Positions 9,181 to 18,952 are shown, counted from the first letter of the stretch. The stretch is 64,000 bases of DNA from Shewanella violacea DSS12 (GCF_000091325.1 NC_014012.1:2524824-2588823), one strand, 5' to 3'. The notes: generated by a model from the sequence alone, not told the origin. Made by a program: numbers and translations.

Positions 9181-9553
9181 ATTAAGACATAAGCTTATAA
9201 TGCATAGATTTATAATACATAGATTTATAAGGCTGATTGAAATCGGTCCTGCCACTCATTCCACTCCCCAAAATCCAGAAGATAAGCTTACTTAAGACCT
9301 AGCCTACTCACTGTTTCCACGAGTATGGTGAGTCATATCTGAATAAGAACTTAGTTGTCGAACTTAATTAAAATGCCACCAGATTGCGCTACAAATACAG
9401 TTAACATGCTGACATGATTAACATTGCTTATTCTAATATCGGCTATTTTTGGGGTTTTTACTGTTAAATTATGTGCTGGTTCACAGAATTCATCTGTTAA
9501 GTCTGTTTAATATGTCCTGTCAAATAATGACAACTCCATACAAGGACAGAAAT
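9181..9553. other. Intergenic region without recognised genes
   Basis: An A+T-rich stretch of about 370 bp. It begins with short imperfect repeats (CATAGATTTATAA twice near 9200-9230) and must hold the promoter of the gene at 9554. No RNA gene or convincing operator was seen. Confidence 0.4.
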
Positions 9554-9958
9554 ATGACCAAGCTAGTTGAAATTGAAGGGATCGGAGCAGCTTATTCTGC
9601 AAAATTGGAAGCCGTAGGTATTATGACGCTTGCAGATCTAATGGATAAAGGCGCAAGTAAGAAAGGACGCGTAGAAATTGCTAAGCAGACTGAGATCAGT
9701 GAAAAGCTGGTACTTAACTGGGTTAACCGTGCAGACTTATCTCGCATCAAGGGTGTTAGCACACAATATGCCGATCTTCTCGAGTTCTCCGGCGTAGACA
9801 CTGTCCCAGAATTGGCTCAACGTAATGCTGAAAACCTGCATGTTAAGATGACAGAAGTCAACGACGAACGTGCTCTAGTACGTCAGCTACCAGCCCTGAC
9901 ACAGGTTCAGGCTTGGGTTGCTCATGCTAAAGAGCTTCCTCGTGTAATCAATCACTAG
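9554..9958 (+). CDS. DUF4332 helix-hairpin-helix protein
   Basis: 134 residues from the ATG at 9554, preferred over the upstream frame start at 9449 because AAGGACAG lies 6-7 bases before it. The segment LVEIEGIGAAYSAKLEAVGI and a second similar one, IKGVSTQYADLLEFSGVDTV, are tandem helix-hairpin-helix units typical of the DUF4332 family, related to DNA-polymerase/RuvA-type HhH folds. It is cytoplasmic and possibly binds nucleic acid; the cellular role is unknown. It is monocistronic, with a strong terminator about 70 bp downstream. Confidence 0.7.
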   Translation: MTKLVEIEGIGAAYSAKLEAVGIMTLADLMDKGASKKGRVEIAKQTEISEKLVLNWVNRADLSRIKGVSTQYADLLEFSGVDTVPELAQRNAENLHVKMTEVNDERALVRQLPALTQVQAWVAHAKELPRVINH

Positions 9959-10024
9959 TATCTGTTTACTGCCCCGCTAATACGTTGGTGCAGTGATCTG
10001 GATATCTCGAATATACACAGTTAA

Positions 10025-10064
10025 AAAATGCCTTCGACCCCATTAAGCGTCGAAGGCATTTTTG
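10025..10064 (+). terminator. Terminator after the DUF4332 gene
   Basis: Stem AAAATGCCTTCGAC / GTCGAAGGCATTTTT with a ten-base loop, ending in a T run. The A-rich left arm would let it act on both strands. Confidence 0.85.
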
Positions 10065-10093
10065 TTTGTGCAGACAGGCATTCGGACAAAAGC

Positions 10094-10119
10094 AAAACGC
10101 CTCCATATGGAGGCGTTTT
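10094..10119. terminator. Bidirectional terminator before the POT transporter gene end
   Basis: Perfect palindrome with arms AAAACGCCTCCAT and ATGGAGGCGTTTT. The T run on the minus strand suits termination of the leftward transporter gene that ends at 10178. Confidence 0.8.
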
Positions 10120-10177
10120 CGTTTAGACGCTTTATCTAAAGCTTTTATTCAAGAGGACTTACCCCAGAACACAAGCA

Positions 10178-11668
10178 TTAGCTTGCCTGCACCAAGGCAT
10201 CACTGTCGCCAGTTTGCTCATCATCCATCATCCTAGTCAACTTAGGTGCCATCCAAGCCATGATAACGGCGACAACTAAGGCCACCAGACCTATCTCCAA
10301 AAACAGTTTAGTGTAGATAGGCAAAGTCAGTAGTGGGTCGGTCACATTCTCTGGAGCGGCGCTGAAAGTGGCCACGTAACCACCGATAACAAAAGATGCC
10401 GCTTGTGTCAGGAACCAGGCGCCCATGGTGAATCCCATAAGACGTTGGGGCACTAAGCTGGCCACCATGGCTAGACCTAAACCACTGATAAGCAACTCAC
10501 CCAGACTCTGAAACAGATACACTAATACCATCCAGCCCATAGAGACCATGCCCTGCGCGTCGGCAAAGTAGGTGCCTGCGGCAGCAACAATCAAGAAGGC
10601 AAATGCACACATGAACATGCCTAAAGTGAATTTAGCCGGCATAGACAGATCGCGCCCCTGTTGACCAAAGCGCATATAAAGGAAAGCGAGTATGGGACTA
10701 CACAAGACCACCCAAAATGGGTTTAACGCCTGCAGGCTAACGGGGTTGATATTAAAGCCCATTACCTGAGTATCGACATTATAGATGGTAAAGAAGTTAA
10801 GAGATGTCGGCATCTGAGCATAGAGTACATAGAAGATGATGGCTTGCAGCATCAAGACGAACACCACAATCATACGTTTTCGAGCAGCGCCGGTCTCAGC
10901 CATGGTTTCTTTCATAAAAACGCCTACCACAGTGATGCCAATCAAACCCAGTACGATATTAGCCATCATGATATTAACCATGAGCCAAGCACACAAGAAT
11001 ATTGCTGCCACGGACACGAGTAGCACGATACATAGTTTGAGATAGCTCAGCGGCTGATTATCAGGCTTTGAACCTATGCCTTGTACGGTATAGCGAAACA
11101 CCAGATAACTTAGCAGACTCGCTATCAGACCCAGACCACAGATCAAAAAAGCCACCCCATAACCATATTCGGCCGCAATAACTGGGCTCATGGACAGGGC
11201 TACCAGAGAGCCCACATTAATCGACATATAGTACAAGGTGAAAGCGCCATCGAGACGAGTATCGTTCTCCTCGTAACACTTGGCCAATAAGCTGGACGGG
11301 TTTGCCTTAAATAAGCCATTACCCACGGCGACAGTAGCCAGTGCATAGAATATAAGTCCGGGATGCTGAATCGACATGGACATCATGAAATAACCCACCG
11401 CCAACACCATGGCCCCCAAAAGCATGGTCCTCTTAGTCCCCAGAACATGATCGCCCACATAACCGCCGATCGACACTAAGCCAAACACTAAGGCCGCGAA
11501 TGCACCAAAGGTTACGAAGGCTTCTTCTTGGCTATAACCAAGATGCTCGACAAAATAAACGGCTAAAATCCCTTGCAGACCGTAATAACCAAACCTTTCC
11601 CAGAGCTCGATGAAAAAGATCATCTTAAATGGTTTAGGCTGGTTGAAAATACTCGTGTCACTTTTCAT
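10178..11668 (-). CDS. POT/PTR-family proton-dependent peptide transporter
   Basis: 496 residues with about 14 hydrophobic segments. The N-terminal motif [13 protein letters not shown] contains the ExxERFxYY signature of the proton-oligopeptide transporters, and [15 protein letters not shown] is the conserved loop between helices 2 and 3. It imports di- and tripeptides together with protons across the inner membrane (DtpA/TppB-like). The gene stands alone behind a perfect CRP site, which fits catabolite control of peptide use. The ribosome-binding site is weak. Substrate preference cannot be read from the sequence. Confidence 0.9.
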   Translation of the reverse strand: MKSDTSIFNQPKPFKMIFFIELWERFGYYGLQGILAVYFVEHLGYSQEEAFVTFGAFAALVFGLVSIGGYVGDHVLGTKRTMLLGAMVLAVGYFMMSMSIQHPGLIFYALATVAVGNGLFKANPSSLLAKCYEENDTRLDGAFTLYYMSINVGSLVALSMSPVIAAEYGYGVAFLICGLGLIASLLSYLVFRYTVQGIGSKPDNQPLSYLKLCIVLLVSVAAIFLCAWLMVNIMMANIVLGLIGITVVGVFMKETMAETGAARKRMIVVFVLMLQAIIFYVLYAQMPTSLNFFTIYNVDTQVMGFNINPVSLQALNPFWVVLCSPILAFLYMRFGQQGRDLSMPAKFTLGMFMCAFAFLIVAAAGTYFADAQGMVSMGWMVLVYLFQSLGELLISGLGLAMVASLVPQRLMGFTMGAWFLTQAASFVIGGYVATFSAAPENVTDPLLTLPIYTKLFLEIGLVALVVAVIMAWMAPKLTRMMDDEQTGDSDALVQAS

Positions 11669-11764
11669 TGCAGGATAGGTTCACTAGTTTCTAATTGGAT
11701 GAAACCATTAAACCCCGACACGCCTAATATTATTGTGAGCTAATTAACTATCACAGGTTTAAAG

Positions 11765-11780
11765 TGTGATGCGCATCACA
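11765..11780. promoter_or_regulatory. Perfect CRP-binding site
   Basis: TGTGATGCGCATCACA is a perfect TGTGA-N6-TCACA palindrome. It lies 97 bp upstream of the POT transporter start and about 320 bp upstream of the gene at 12100, so the transporter is the likelier target. Confidence 0.85.
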
Positions 11781-12099
11781 AAGGCACATCTGCGAACATA
11801 GAGATAACATGCAGTAACATACATTTATCCCCTCAAACACGAAGTCCGCTTCAAAATAGGCCTGTCGGCCCCTGCACCACTGAATAAAAAGCACTTAAGT
11901 CTGATGTCTAAATCACTCACACATACAGATAAAGATTTGCTTACCTAGGGCTTAATCTAAGCTTATTTGACATTTAATCCTGTTTTTTAGCTTTGCATTT
12001 GTCTACGACGCAGAGTAACTTGAGACCATATTTGAATACAATTAGCAAACTTATTATTTAGCGGCTAATCGAGCATAAGAGGAGATCGGGTTAACCATA
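11781..12099. other. Divergent intergenic region, rightward half
   Basis: About 320 bp holding the promoter of the small-protein/TonB-receptor pair. I looked for a Fur or Zur palindrome and found none convincing. GAGGAG at 12080 could serve the gene at 12100. Confidence 0.4.
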
Positions 12100-12390
12100 A
12101 TGACAAATCGGATATCCCAACCTCTTAAAAATAGCCTCTGGCTAGTGTTCGGCTTGTGGCTTATTGTGTTGCAATTTATCACCCTGTCCCATGCTGCCGA
12201 GCATGCGCTAGAACACAATGACAGCCACTGTATATACAGTAATGTTTACCATGAACACAATGCTGGCCCGACAACGGTCATCATGCCGCCTATCTGTCAG
12301 CAACAAGCTGAAAGTATTGCGCCTCCTGTGTATCTGCAACCTTCTCTCCCTTGGCTGCGCAACCTAAATGTACGTGCCCCTCCCTTCTAG
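12100..12390 (+). CDS. Small His-rich exported protein upstream of a TonB receptor
   Basis: 96 residues. A single hydrophobic segment (LWLVFGLWLIVLQFITLSHA, residues about 13-32) looks like an uncleaved anchor or signal peptide. After it come many histidines: AAEHALEHNDSHCIYSNVYHEHN. The product is thus likely periplasmic and may bind metal. It lies 65 bp ahead of the receptor gene and is probably cotranscribed with it. I do not recognise a named family. A similar small His/Cys-rich exported protein precedes czcCBA at 23039, which hints at a shared metal-related role. Confidence 0.6.
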   Translation: MTNRISQPLKNSLWLVFGLWLIVLQFITLSHAAEHALEHNDSHCIYSNVYHEHNAGPTTVIMPPICQQQAESIAPPVYLQPSLPWLRNLNVRAPPF

Positions 12391-12455
12391 TCCTTAAGCA
12401 AACCCAAAATCCATTTAAAAATACTATTTTTTGCTTATCTATAAGGACAGGCACG

Positions 12456-14723
12456 ATGAAACTTGCTCTATCATATATAGCGCTAGCGGTTGCTGGCACT
12501 TGTTCACCTGTAATGGCGGCTCAGCTAGAAGGTCAAATTACCGATAATAATGGCACTCCTCTTCCAGGCGCCCATGTGAGTATCGACGGTGGCAACAAGA
12601 CAACCAGTGATGCTCAAGGTCGATACAAGTTATCTATCGCCGACAACAGTCATGTTCATCTCCATGTGAGTGATGACAACTTCAGGCATACAGATCACGA
12701 TTTACAGATAACCACAGGTTTTGTGACCCAAGATATTTCACTGGAGCAGATCATGATGGAAAACATTGTGATCACCGCATCACCTTTTCTGCGCTCAGCC
12801 ATGGAAAGCACCACGCCAATCAGCGTGATGACAGCAGATGAACTCAAACTAAATATCGCCCCAAGTCTAGGAGACACGCTGGAGAAACTCCCCGGTGTGC
12901 AAGCTTCTCATTTTGGTGCTGGTGCCAGCCGCCCCATTATTCGCGGCATGAGTGGTCCTCGTGTTCTAGTGTTAGAAAATGGCCTCTCCGTGGGAGATGC
13001 CTCGACGGTATCGGCAGATCATGCGGTTACTACTGAAGCCGGAACGGCGCAGCAAATCGAACTTCTGCGGGGACCTGGATCGCTACTCTATGGTAACGGT
13101 GCCATTGGTGGCGTCGTCAATGTGGTGAATAACCGCGTCGATGAAAGAGCTGTCGATGAGTTATCCGGTAACTTTGGTTCCCATTATGTGACAGGCAATA
13201 ATGGCCGCACCGTCAATGGTGAGCTAAATGGCGGTAACGGTAAATTCAATTGGCATTTAGACGGTACACATCGCGAGACAGATGACTTCGATATTGCCGG
13301 TAATGCCATTGAAAATCAGAGCAAAACTCACGGTTCACTGGCCAATAGTCAGCTAAAACTGGATGACTACGCCGCCGGTGTCGGCTACACAGGTGATGAC
13401 TCTTTTATCAGTATCTCAGGGGCTCGTACTGAATCTAACTATGGTATTCCTGGCCGCGGGGTGGAAGGCGATCCTGACATCACCATAGATCTGAAAAAAA
13501 CGGCATGGCAACTTCATTCTGGCCTGTTAGATCCATTCTCCGGGGTGAGTAAACTGCGCTTTGACGCTGGTTATACCGATTACCAACATGCCGAGCAGGA
13601 AGATGGCGTCGCTGATACCTTTTTCTACAATAAGCAAAGTGAAGCCCGTTTGAGTGTAAACAATACACCTTGGGGGGAATGGCAAGGGGTCATGGGTCTT
13701 CACGCCATTCATAGAGATTTTTCTGTTCGAGGGGAAGAGGCACTGACCCCAGACAGTAAAACCGATACTGTTGCCGCATTTATCGTTCAAGAACGAAGAA
13801 TTGATGACTTTCGCATCGAACTCGGTGGCCGCATAGAGCATTATCGTTTAGACCCTAACTCTATGAAGCTACAAACCTTAGCTGGCACACAAGACTATCA
13901 GCCCGAAGGCGTGAGTGATAACAATCTGACGCTTTCAGCTGGTATTGTCTGGGATTTCGATCCCGCCTACAACTTAGGCTTGTCCTTCGAAAGAGCCGAG
14001 CGCTCGGCCACCGCCGAAGAGCTTTATAGTTTTGGTGCACACGATGCGACGCAAAGCTTCGAAGTGGGCTCTCAATTCATGATTGAAAATGGCAATGTCA
14101 TTCCCAACAGCGACACTAGCGACAAGGAGATCGCCAATAACATAGATCTCACCCTGAGAAAATTAGAGGGAGCCTGGACTGGGTCTTTGAGTCTGGCCTA
14201 TAACAGGGTCAATGATTTCTACTACGAAAAAGATACCGGCCTAGTTGCCTCGGATATTGGTGAAGAGGGAGATCTACCTGTCTATCAATTCACCCAAGGC
14301 GATGTTGAACTCTATTCGGTGGAAGCTCAAGCCAAGATACCCTTTAACGATACCTGGTCACTGGATCTACTCAGTGATTACACCCGAGGAAAATTGGTCG
14401 ATGGTGGCAATTTACCACTTATCTCACCCATGCGTTTTGGCTCAACACTGAACTTTGATCTCCAGGACTGGCATGCCGATGTGGGTGTGATGGCTTATGC
14501 TAAACAGACAGATACCGCCGAAAATGAGACAGATACGGCAGGTTATGCCTTGGTCGATTCTGCTGTGACCTATCATTTTGCTACAGAAAATGGCGATATG
14601 ATGTTCTATGTGAAAGGCAATAACTTACTCGATCAAGATGCCAGGCCACATACTTCGCTACTGAAAGAGTACTCGCCGCTTATGGGGCGTAGTGTCATGA
14701 TCGGCGTGAACTACGATTTTTAG
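12456..14723 (+). CDS. TonB-dependent outer-membrane receptor (ZnuD-like)
   Basis: 755 residues from the ATG at 12456, which has AAGGA 8 bases upstream; an upstream extension lacks a signal peptide. A signal peptide (residues 1-21, ending VMA) is followed by a carboxypeptidase-regulatory-like domain (GTPLPGAHVSIDGG), then the plug with SLGDTLEKLPGVQ and PIIRGMSGPRVLVLENG, then a beta-barrel ending in NYDF, the usual aromatic C-terminus. Plug and barrel style resemble the ZnuD group that imports zinc or other metal complexes. With the His-rich protein in front this supports metal uptake, but the substrate is inferred. Confidence 0.82.
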   Translation: MKLALSYIALAVAGTCSPVMAAQLEGQITDNNGTPLPGAHVSIDGGNKTTSDAQGRYKLSIADNSHVHLHVSDDNFRHTDHDLQITTGFVTQDISLEQIMMENIVITASPFLRSAMESTTPISVMTADELKLNIAPSLGDTLEKLPGVQASHFGAGASRPIIRGMSGPRVLVLENGLSVGDASTVSADHAVTTEAGTAQQIELLRGPGSLLYGNGAIGGVVNVVNNRVDERAVDELSGNFGSHYVTGNNGRTVNGELNGGNGKFNWHLDGTHRETDDFDIAGNAIENQSKTHGSLANSQLKLDDYAAGVGYTGDDSFISISGARTESNYGIPGRGVEGDPDITIDLKKTAWQLHSGLLDPFSGVSKLRFDAGYTDYQHAEQEDGVADTFFYNKQSEARLSVNNTPWGEWQGVMGLHAIHRDFSVRGEEALTPDSKTDTVAAFIVQERRIDDFRIELGGRIEHYRLDPNSMKLQTLAGTQDYQPEGVSDNNLTLSAGIVWDFDPAYNLGLSFERAERSATAEELYSFGAHDATQSFEVGSQFMIENGNVIPNSDTSDKEIANNIDLTLRKLEGAWTGSLSLAYNRVNDFYYEKDTGLVASDIGEEGDLPVYQFTQGDVELYSVEAQAKIPFNDTWSLDLLSDYTRGKLVDGGNLPLISPMRFGSTLNFDLQDWHADVGVMAYAKQTDTAENETDTAGYALVDSAVTYHFATENGDMMFYVKGNNLLDQDARPHTSLLKEYSPLMGRSVMIGVNYDF

Positions 14724-14763
14724 TCGTCTATAACATCTGGGGGTAATTCCACCAGCGAGTCTT

Positions 14764-14792
14764 AAAGCGAAGTCAGTGACTTCGCTTTTTTT
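14764..14792 (+). terminator. Terminator after the TonB receptor gene
   Basis: Stem AAAGCGAAGTC / GACTTCGCTTT around AGT, followed by a run of T to 14791. Confidence 0.88.
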
Positions 14793-14814
14793 ATGGATAG
14801 CACTTTTGGCCAAG

Positions 14815-14851
14815 CAAAAAAAAGCAGCGGCTGTTAGCCCCTGCTTTTTTT
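14815..14851 (-). terminator. Terminator of the DsbA-like gene
   Basis: A-run, then stem AGCAGCGGCT / AGCCCCTGCT (one mismatch) around GTT, then a T-run. Both flanks are homopolymers, so it can act in either direction. It lies just past the leftward gene that ends at 14869. Confidence 0.75.
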
Positions 14852-14868
14852 AATATATGTCTGTCTGG

Positions 14869-15540
14869 CTATTTAAGCGCAGCGATCTCTTTCTCAACCT
14901 CTGCAACCACGCCTTGTGGATTGCTTAGGTACTTAGAGTGGTCAACAAATATGCCTTGTTCACCGATGATAATCACCATAGCCGGAAATGCCTTAGTGCC
15001 TATCATCTCCTGAATCTCGGCGATATCCGATAATACGAATTCGGCTTCGCTACTTAGGCTATCTTTAAAGACTTTATTTGAGGGGGATAACTTGAATTTT
15101 TCAATGACGTCATTGAAATCATGTTTAGTATCCAGTGGATTACCTTCGACAAAATGTGCCCTTTGTAAAAAGTTAACCACTTCCAATTGCTTCTTAGGCT
15201 GCTTGCTCTGCATCCAACCCATCAGGTTTGCCGTTTTGAAAGAACTCTTAGGACTGTTGACGTAACGAATGTGATCCCTGCCGAACTTAAGCCCTGTGAG
15301 TCTTGCAACATCTTCCATCTGCTCTTCGCCCGCACTGTCTGTGCCATTGTAATGTGCGCTATGCAGTGGGTGGATGTTCATCTCAGGATAAGCTTCATGA
15401 AGTGCGTTGACCAAAGGTGTGGCCGCGTAGCTCCATGGGCAGTGGGAATCGAAGATAAAATACAGATCCTTGCTAGAATCTTCAGTGATAGGAGTCTCAG
15501 AGTCAGAGAGAGGCAGCTCGATAAACAGTTCTTGGGTCAT
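14869..15540 (-). CDS. DsbA-fold thioredoxin-like protein with a CPWS motif
   Basis: 223 residues without a signal peptide, so probably cytoplasmic. FDSHCPWSYAATPLV near residues 30-44 carries a CxxS active-site pair in place of CxxC. An all-helical insert follows, then the cis-proline loop TKAFPAMVII. This is the DsbA/2-hydroxychromene-isomerase (FrnE-like) fold. With a single Cys it may act on glutathione adducts or as an isomerase rather than as a disulfide oxidant. It is monocistronic. Family certain, activity unknown. Confidence 0.78.
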   Translation of the reverse strand: MTQELFIELPLSDSETPITEDSSKDLYFIFDSHCPWSYAATPLVNALHEAYPEMNIHPLHSAHYNGTDSAGEEQMEDVARLTGLKFGRDHIRYVNSPKSSFKTANLMGWMQSKQPKKQLEVVNFLQRAHFVEGNPLDTKHDFNDVIEKFKLSPSNKVFKDSLSSEAEFVLSDIAEIQEMIGTKAFPAMVIIIGEQGIFVDHSKYLSNPQGVVAEVEKEIAALK

Positions 15541-15685
15541 TCGTGTGAGTCTTGGTCAAAATCAGATACCGTGATCCTAATTAGTTTGTCATCAATATTC
15601 AATCTTTGTCTGTAGAAGTTTTACTTAAGTCTTAGCGCCAGTCACTAGAATGCGTTATTCCCATGGAACTCGGTACACAATAACC

Positions 15686-15721
15686 ATCAAATGATATACA
15701 CTTAATGTATCAAATGATATA
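15686..15721. promoter_or_regulatory. Candidate operator of the Xre/RES toxin-antitoxin operon
   Basis: The 13-mer ATCAAATGATATA occurs at 15686-15698 and 15709-15721, two helical turns apart (23 bp). Between them ATACACTTAATGTAT forms a partial inverted repeat. The block ends 27 bp before the antitoxin start, so the Xre antitoxin probably binds here to repress the operon. Confidence 0.65.
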
Positions 15722-15748
15722 AGCAGCAGATATTAATAGGAGCTAAAG

Positions 15749-16201
15749 ATGGCAATTACCAATGTGTTTACGCCGGCGAGTGCAAGCAATAAAGTCATCG
15801 GCTTCTGGCAATCTGTTGGCGTTCCAGCTCGCGGTGCCAGCTTATATGAGGCGCTGCATACTGGGCTGCCGTTCGAGGTCTATAGCAATCTAGCTAAAGT
15901 TTCCGGCATAGAAAAGTCTGAGCTTGCCAGTGCCACGGTTATCGCCAGTGCGACCTTACAACGCCGTGCCAAGGCGGGAAAATTCAATCGTGACGAGAGT
16001 GACAGGCTGTATCGTTTCGCCGAAGTGTATAAGTCAGCGCTGGATCTGTTTGAGGGTGAAGGTGATGATGCGACTCGCTGGCTGAGAAACCCAGTACGTG
16101 GTCTGGGTAACAAGCGTCCTATCGATATGCTGTCGACTTCGGCAGAAACTGAGGCGGTGCTGAATCTAATAGGCCGCTTAGAGCACGGTGTATTTGCATG
16201 A
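15749..16201 (+). CDS. Xre/ParS-type antitoxin of a RES toxin-antitoxin system
   Basis: 150 residues with AGGAG upstream. The N-terminal half resembles an Xre-like HTH (VYSNLAKVSGIEKSELASA followed by ATLQRRAKAGKFNRDESDRL). The C-terminal DUF2384/MbcA-ParS toxin-binding domain includes ATRWLRNPVRGLGNKRPIDM and ends LIGRLEHGVFA. It should neutralise the RES toxin and autoregulate the operon through the repeats at 15686. Its stop overlaps the toxin start by four bases. Confidence 0.9.
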   Translation: MAITNVFTPASASNKVIGFWQSVGVPARGASLYEALHTGLPFEVYSNLAKVSGIEKSELASATVIASATLQRRAKAGKFNRDESDRLYRFAEVYKSALDLFEGEGDDATRWLRNPVRGLGNKRPIDMLSTSAETEAVLNLIGRLEHGVFA

Positions 16202-16662
16202 TCACCGCCTATCGCATAGTGAAGAAAAAATGGGCCAGCAATGCCTTCGATGGTGAAGGCGCCAGGCTCTTCGGTGGGCGCTGGAATAGTCGCGGCCAGT
16301 CCTGTGTTTATCTGGCAGGCTCCGAGTCTTTAGCTATTTTAGAGATATTGGTTCATTTAGATAATGCCCAGCAAATCAATCATTACACCTTATTTGCTGT
16401 AGAGTTGGATGAAAAAGATATCATGTTACTGGACAAGGATGCCCTGCCCCATAATTGGCAAGAAGACCCAGCGCCTGCAGATACGGCCGATGTGGGAGAT
16501 GAATGGTTAAACAGTCAAGTCAGTTTGGCTCTGTGTGTCCCCTCTAGCATAGTGACTCGGGAACGTAACTTTTTGCTCAATGTCGAGCATCCCGCTTTCG
16601 ATAACATGATGAATACTAAGCTAGAGCTCGAGTTTTCCATGGATAGACGACTGCTGCCATAA
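16198..16662 (+). CDS. RES-domain toxin
   Basis: 154 residues, normal for the family. GEGARLFGGRWNSRGQ and VYLAGSESLAILEILVHLD contain the conserved Arg, Glu and Ser that give the RES fold its name; near the end SIVTRERNFLLNVEHPAF is the family's C-terminal signature. Characterised RES toxins attack NAD+ or modify phosphoribosyl-pyrophosphate synthetase, and growth stops. It is translationally coupled (ATGA) to the antitoxin. It is intact by length and motifs, so the pair may be active. Confidence 0.9.
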   Translation: MITAYRIVKKKWASNAFDGEGARLFGGRWNSRGQSCVYLAGSESLAILEILVHLDNAQQINHYTLFAVELDEKDIMLLDKDALPHNWQEDPAPADTADVGDEWLNSQVSLALCVPSSIVTRERNFLLNVEHPAFDNMMNTKLELEFSMDRRLLP

Positions 16663-16860
16663 AATAAGCCGATCTTAGATCACTTGGCTCAGGCCGCTTT
16701 GTTTATTTGCTATCTTAATTTCAACTTTTACGTCAATGTCTATTCGCCAATCCTGCGACTCAGTTCAATCTTACTCACCCTATTACTCTAGCAGCACTTA
16801 GATGGCATCAGTCTTGTGAATATTTAGTCAGGCCTACTCTTATGAGTCTTAGACCTAGTT

Positions 16861-16900
16861 TAGTCTTAGTCTTAGTCTTAGTCTTAGTCTTAGTCTTAGT
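16861..16900 (+). repeat. Hexanucleotide tandem repeat (TAGTCT)
   Basis: Six full TAGTCT units plus TAGT, without an error, between the RES toxin gene and the aspA terminator. Degenerate versions precede it (GAGTCTTAGACCTAGTT). It is a simple-sequence tract of the kind that varies by slippage. No gene lies across it. The same 16663-17017 gap also contains an AAATATCTAAAT tandem near 16968-17003. Confidence 0.95.
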
Positions 16901-16905
16901 AGAAT

Positions 16906-16938
16906 AAAGCCCATCAATTATCTTGACGGGCTTTAATT
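16906..16938. terminator. Hairpin terminator between RES toxin and aspA
   Basis: AAAGCCCATCAA / TTGACGGGCTTT, one G-T pair, with TTTAATTTT after it on the plus strand. It can serve both convergent genes. Confidence 0.7.
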
Positions 16939-17017
16939 TTAAACGAGCCGCTAAACTAAGATTACATACCTAAATATCTAAATTCCTAAATATCTAAATA
17001 TCAATTCCTAGTTAGCC

Positions 17018-18460
17018 TTACTTGTTGAAGCGCTTCGCCTTGTATTTTGGATTCATCAGATTTTCGATTGAAAATATTTCATCCAGCTCAACCTCGCTAA
17101 GCAGGCCTCTTTCCAAAACGACTTCACGGACATTCTTACCGGTTTCGGCGCAGATTTTACCTATGATGTCACCTTCATGATGACCGATGAAGGGGTTAAG
17201 ATAGGTAATGATGCCAATGGAGTTAAGTACAAACTCCTGACAAACTTCACGATTTGCCGTGATGCCTTTAATGCATTTGTCATTCAGTGACAGACAGGCA
17301 TTTTGCAGTAGAGACAGAGATTCGAACAGGCATTGGCCAATGACAGGCTCCATAACGTTGAGCTGTAACTGCCCCGCTTCTGCAGCCATAGTGATGGTGA
17401 GATCATTACCACAGACCTTGAAGGCTACCTGATTAACCACTTCTGGGATAACAGGATTCACTTTGGCCGGCATAATGGACGAGCCTGCCTGCATCTCTGG
17501 CAAGTTAATCTCATTAAGACCTGTGCGCGGTCCCGATGACAATAAGCGTAGATCGTTACAGATCTTAGACAGCTTAATGGCAAATCGCTTCAATGCGCTC
17601 GATAACATGACATAGGCGCCACAGTCAGATGTTGCTTCGACTAAGTCTTCGGCGGGCACAAAGGCGTGGCCGGTGATCTCGGCGAGTTTAGTAATGGCAA
17701 GAGCTGAGTATCCATCTGGAGTATTGAGCCCGGTACCAATAGCCGTTGCGCCCAAGTTAACTTCTAGCAATAGCTCCTGACAACGTTTGATGCTTTTTAT
17801 CTCTTCCTTAAGCGTGATCCCAAAAGCGCGAAACTCCTGGCCTAAGGTCATGGGCACGGCGTCTTGCAGTTGAGTACGGCCCATCTTCAATACATCGCTG
17901 AACTCTTCAGACTTAGCCAGCAAGGTATCTATCAGTAATGATAAAGCCTCAAGCACAGTATTAGTGCGCTCGAACAAGGCTACCCTAAACCCGGTAGGAT
18001 ATGCATCGTTAGTGCTTTGGCTCTTGTTCACATGATCGTTTGGATTGATATGACTATAGGCACCTTTAGGCTGACCAAGTTGCTCTAGGGCAATATTGGC
18101 AATGACCTCATTGGTGTTCATGTTGACCGATGTTCCCGCGCCGCCCTGAAAAGCATCAACTGGAAATTGTGCGTAATACTTGTCGGTAGCCAGCAAGGTA
18201 TCACAGGCCTTAATGATAGAGTCGGCGATGTCACTTGGTATGGTGCCAAGTTCGGCATTGGCCATAGCGGCCGCTTTCTTGGTTTTAACCATGCCGCGGA
18301 CAAATTCGACACAATCGCCAATCTTCTCATTGCTAATGTTAAAGTTTTCTACCGCTCTTAGGGTATGTATGCCGTAGTAAGCATCATTGGGGATCTCTTT
18401 TGAGCCTAATAGATCTGTTTCTGAACGTGTGCCTTCTGCGAAGCTGTACATTACTGTCAT
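17018..18460 (-). CDS. aspA: Aspartate ammonia-lyase
   Basis: 480 residues. The fumarase/aspartase signature [11 protein letters not shown] lies near residues 324-334. TKSQ-type and SND segments ([18 protein letters not shown]) and the N-terminal [21 protein letters not shown] are typical of AspA rather than FumC. It converts L-aspartate to fumarate and ammonia in the cytoplasm and can feed fumarate to anaerobic respiration. The first of two possible ATGs was kept. It is monocistronic, with an ordinary promoter gap of about 240 bp upstream that shows no clear operator. Confidence 0.93.
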   Translation of the reverse strand: MTVMYSFAEGTRSETDLLGSKEIPNDAYYGIHTLRAVENFNISNEKIGDCVEFVRGMVKTKKAAAMANAELGTIPSDIADSIIKACDTLLATDKYYAQFPVDAFQGGAGTSVNMNTNEVIANIALEQLGQPKGAYSHINPNDHVNKSQSTNDAYPTGFRVALFERTNTVLEALSLLIDTLLAKSEEFSDVLKMGRTQLQDAVPMTLGQEFRAFGITLKEEIKSIKRCQELLLEVNLGATAIGTGLNTPDGYSALAITKLAEITGHAFVPAEDLVEATSDCGAYVMLSSALKRFAIKLSKICNDLRLLSSGPRTGLNEINLPEMQAGSSIMPAKVNPVIPEVVNQVAFKVCGNDLTITMAAEAGQLQLNVMEPVIGQCLFESLSLLQNACLSLNDKCIKGITANREVCQEFVLNSIGIITYLNPFIGHHEGDIIGKICAETGKNVREVVLERGLLSEVELDEIFSIENLMNPKYKAKRFNK

Positions 18461-18697
18461 TGATAGGTCTGCTTTTCTATTTATATGAGTGTTTTTTGAG
18501 GCTGATTCTACTGACTAGTCTAGCTAAATTTATCAGTCTAAGATGAGGGTAACATGGGAGGATAAAGCAGGTAAATCACCCCAGTACAATTTATGGAATC
18601 ACTTTGATTTAGCACATTAATGCTAACATTTCATTGATAAGCTTCATTCTTATCTCCCGCATATATCACAGAGAAAGTGCCACAGATAACCAGACTA

Positions 18698-18952
18698 TTA
18701 ACGGCTAGTTTTTATTCGGCTCCAGCTTCTTTCCATGTTCATATAAGAGACACAAGCCTGACCACAGGCATTCTGACAACATCCATCATGGACCACGCCG
18801 CATAACAGCCCTTTTCGCCATAAATTCTCCGCCGCCACAATAAATACCGATTGCGACAGTCCCGAAGCCTGGAGCAGAGATTTAGGCTTATCCGGCTGTT
18901 TCAGTTGTTTGATTATTTTGAGATTAGCGGTCGATAGCAGATCTGATGTCAT
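18698..18952 (-). CDS. Small winged-helix-like protein with a C-terminal Cys cluster (FeoC-like?)
   Basis: 84 residues from the ATG at 18952, chosen because GGAG lies 9 bases upstream and because the longer frame to 19006 runs into a terminator. The N-terminal part (LKIIKQLKQPDKPKSLLQAS and GLSQSVFIVAAENLWRKGLL) looks like a small winged helix. The end, DGCCQNACGQACVSYM, holds four Cys that could bind a Fe-S cluster. The layout recalls FeoC, but there is no feoA or feoB nearby. Existence as a gene is likely; the family is a guess. Confidence 0.5.
   Translation of the reverse strand: MTSDLLSTANLKIIKQLKQPDKPKSLLQASGLSQSVFIVAAENLWRKGLLCGVVHDGCCQNACGQACVSYMNMERSWSRIKTSR

Noticed and set aside
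11940..12099. Fur or Zur box upstream of the TonB receptor operon
   Set aside because: No palindrome close to either consensus was found; metal control remains possible but unsupported by a site.
16861..16900. Possible CRISPR-like or regulatory array
   Set aside because: Units are six bases with no spacers; a simple-sequence tract.
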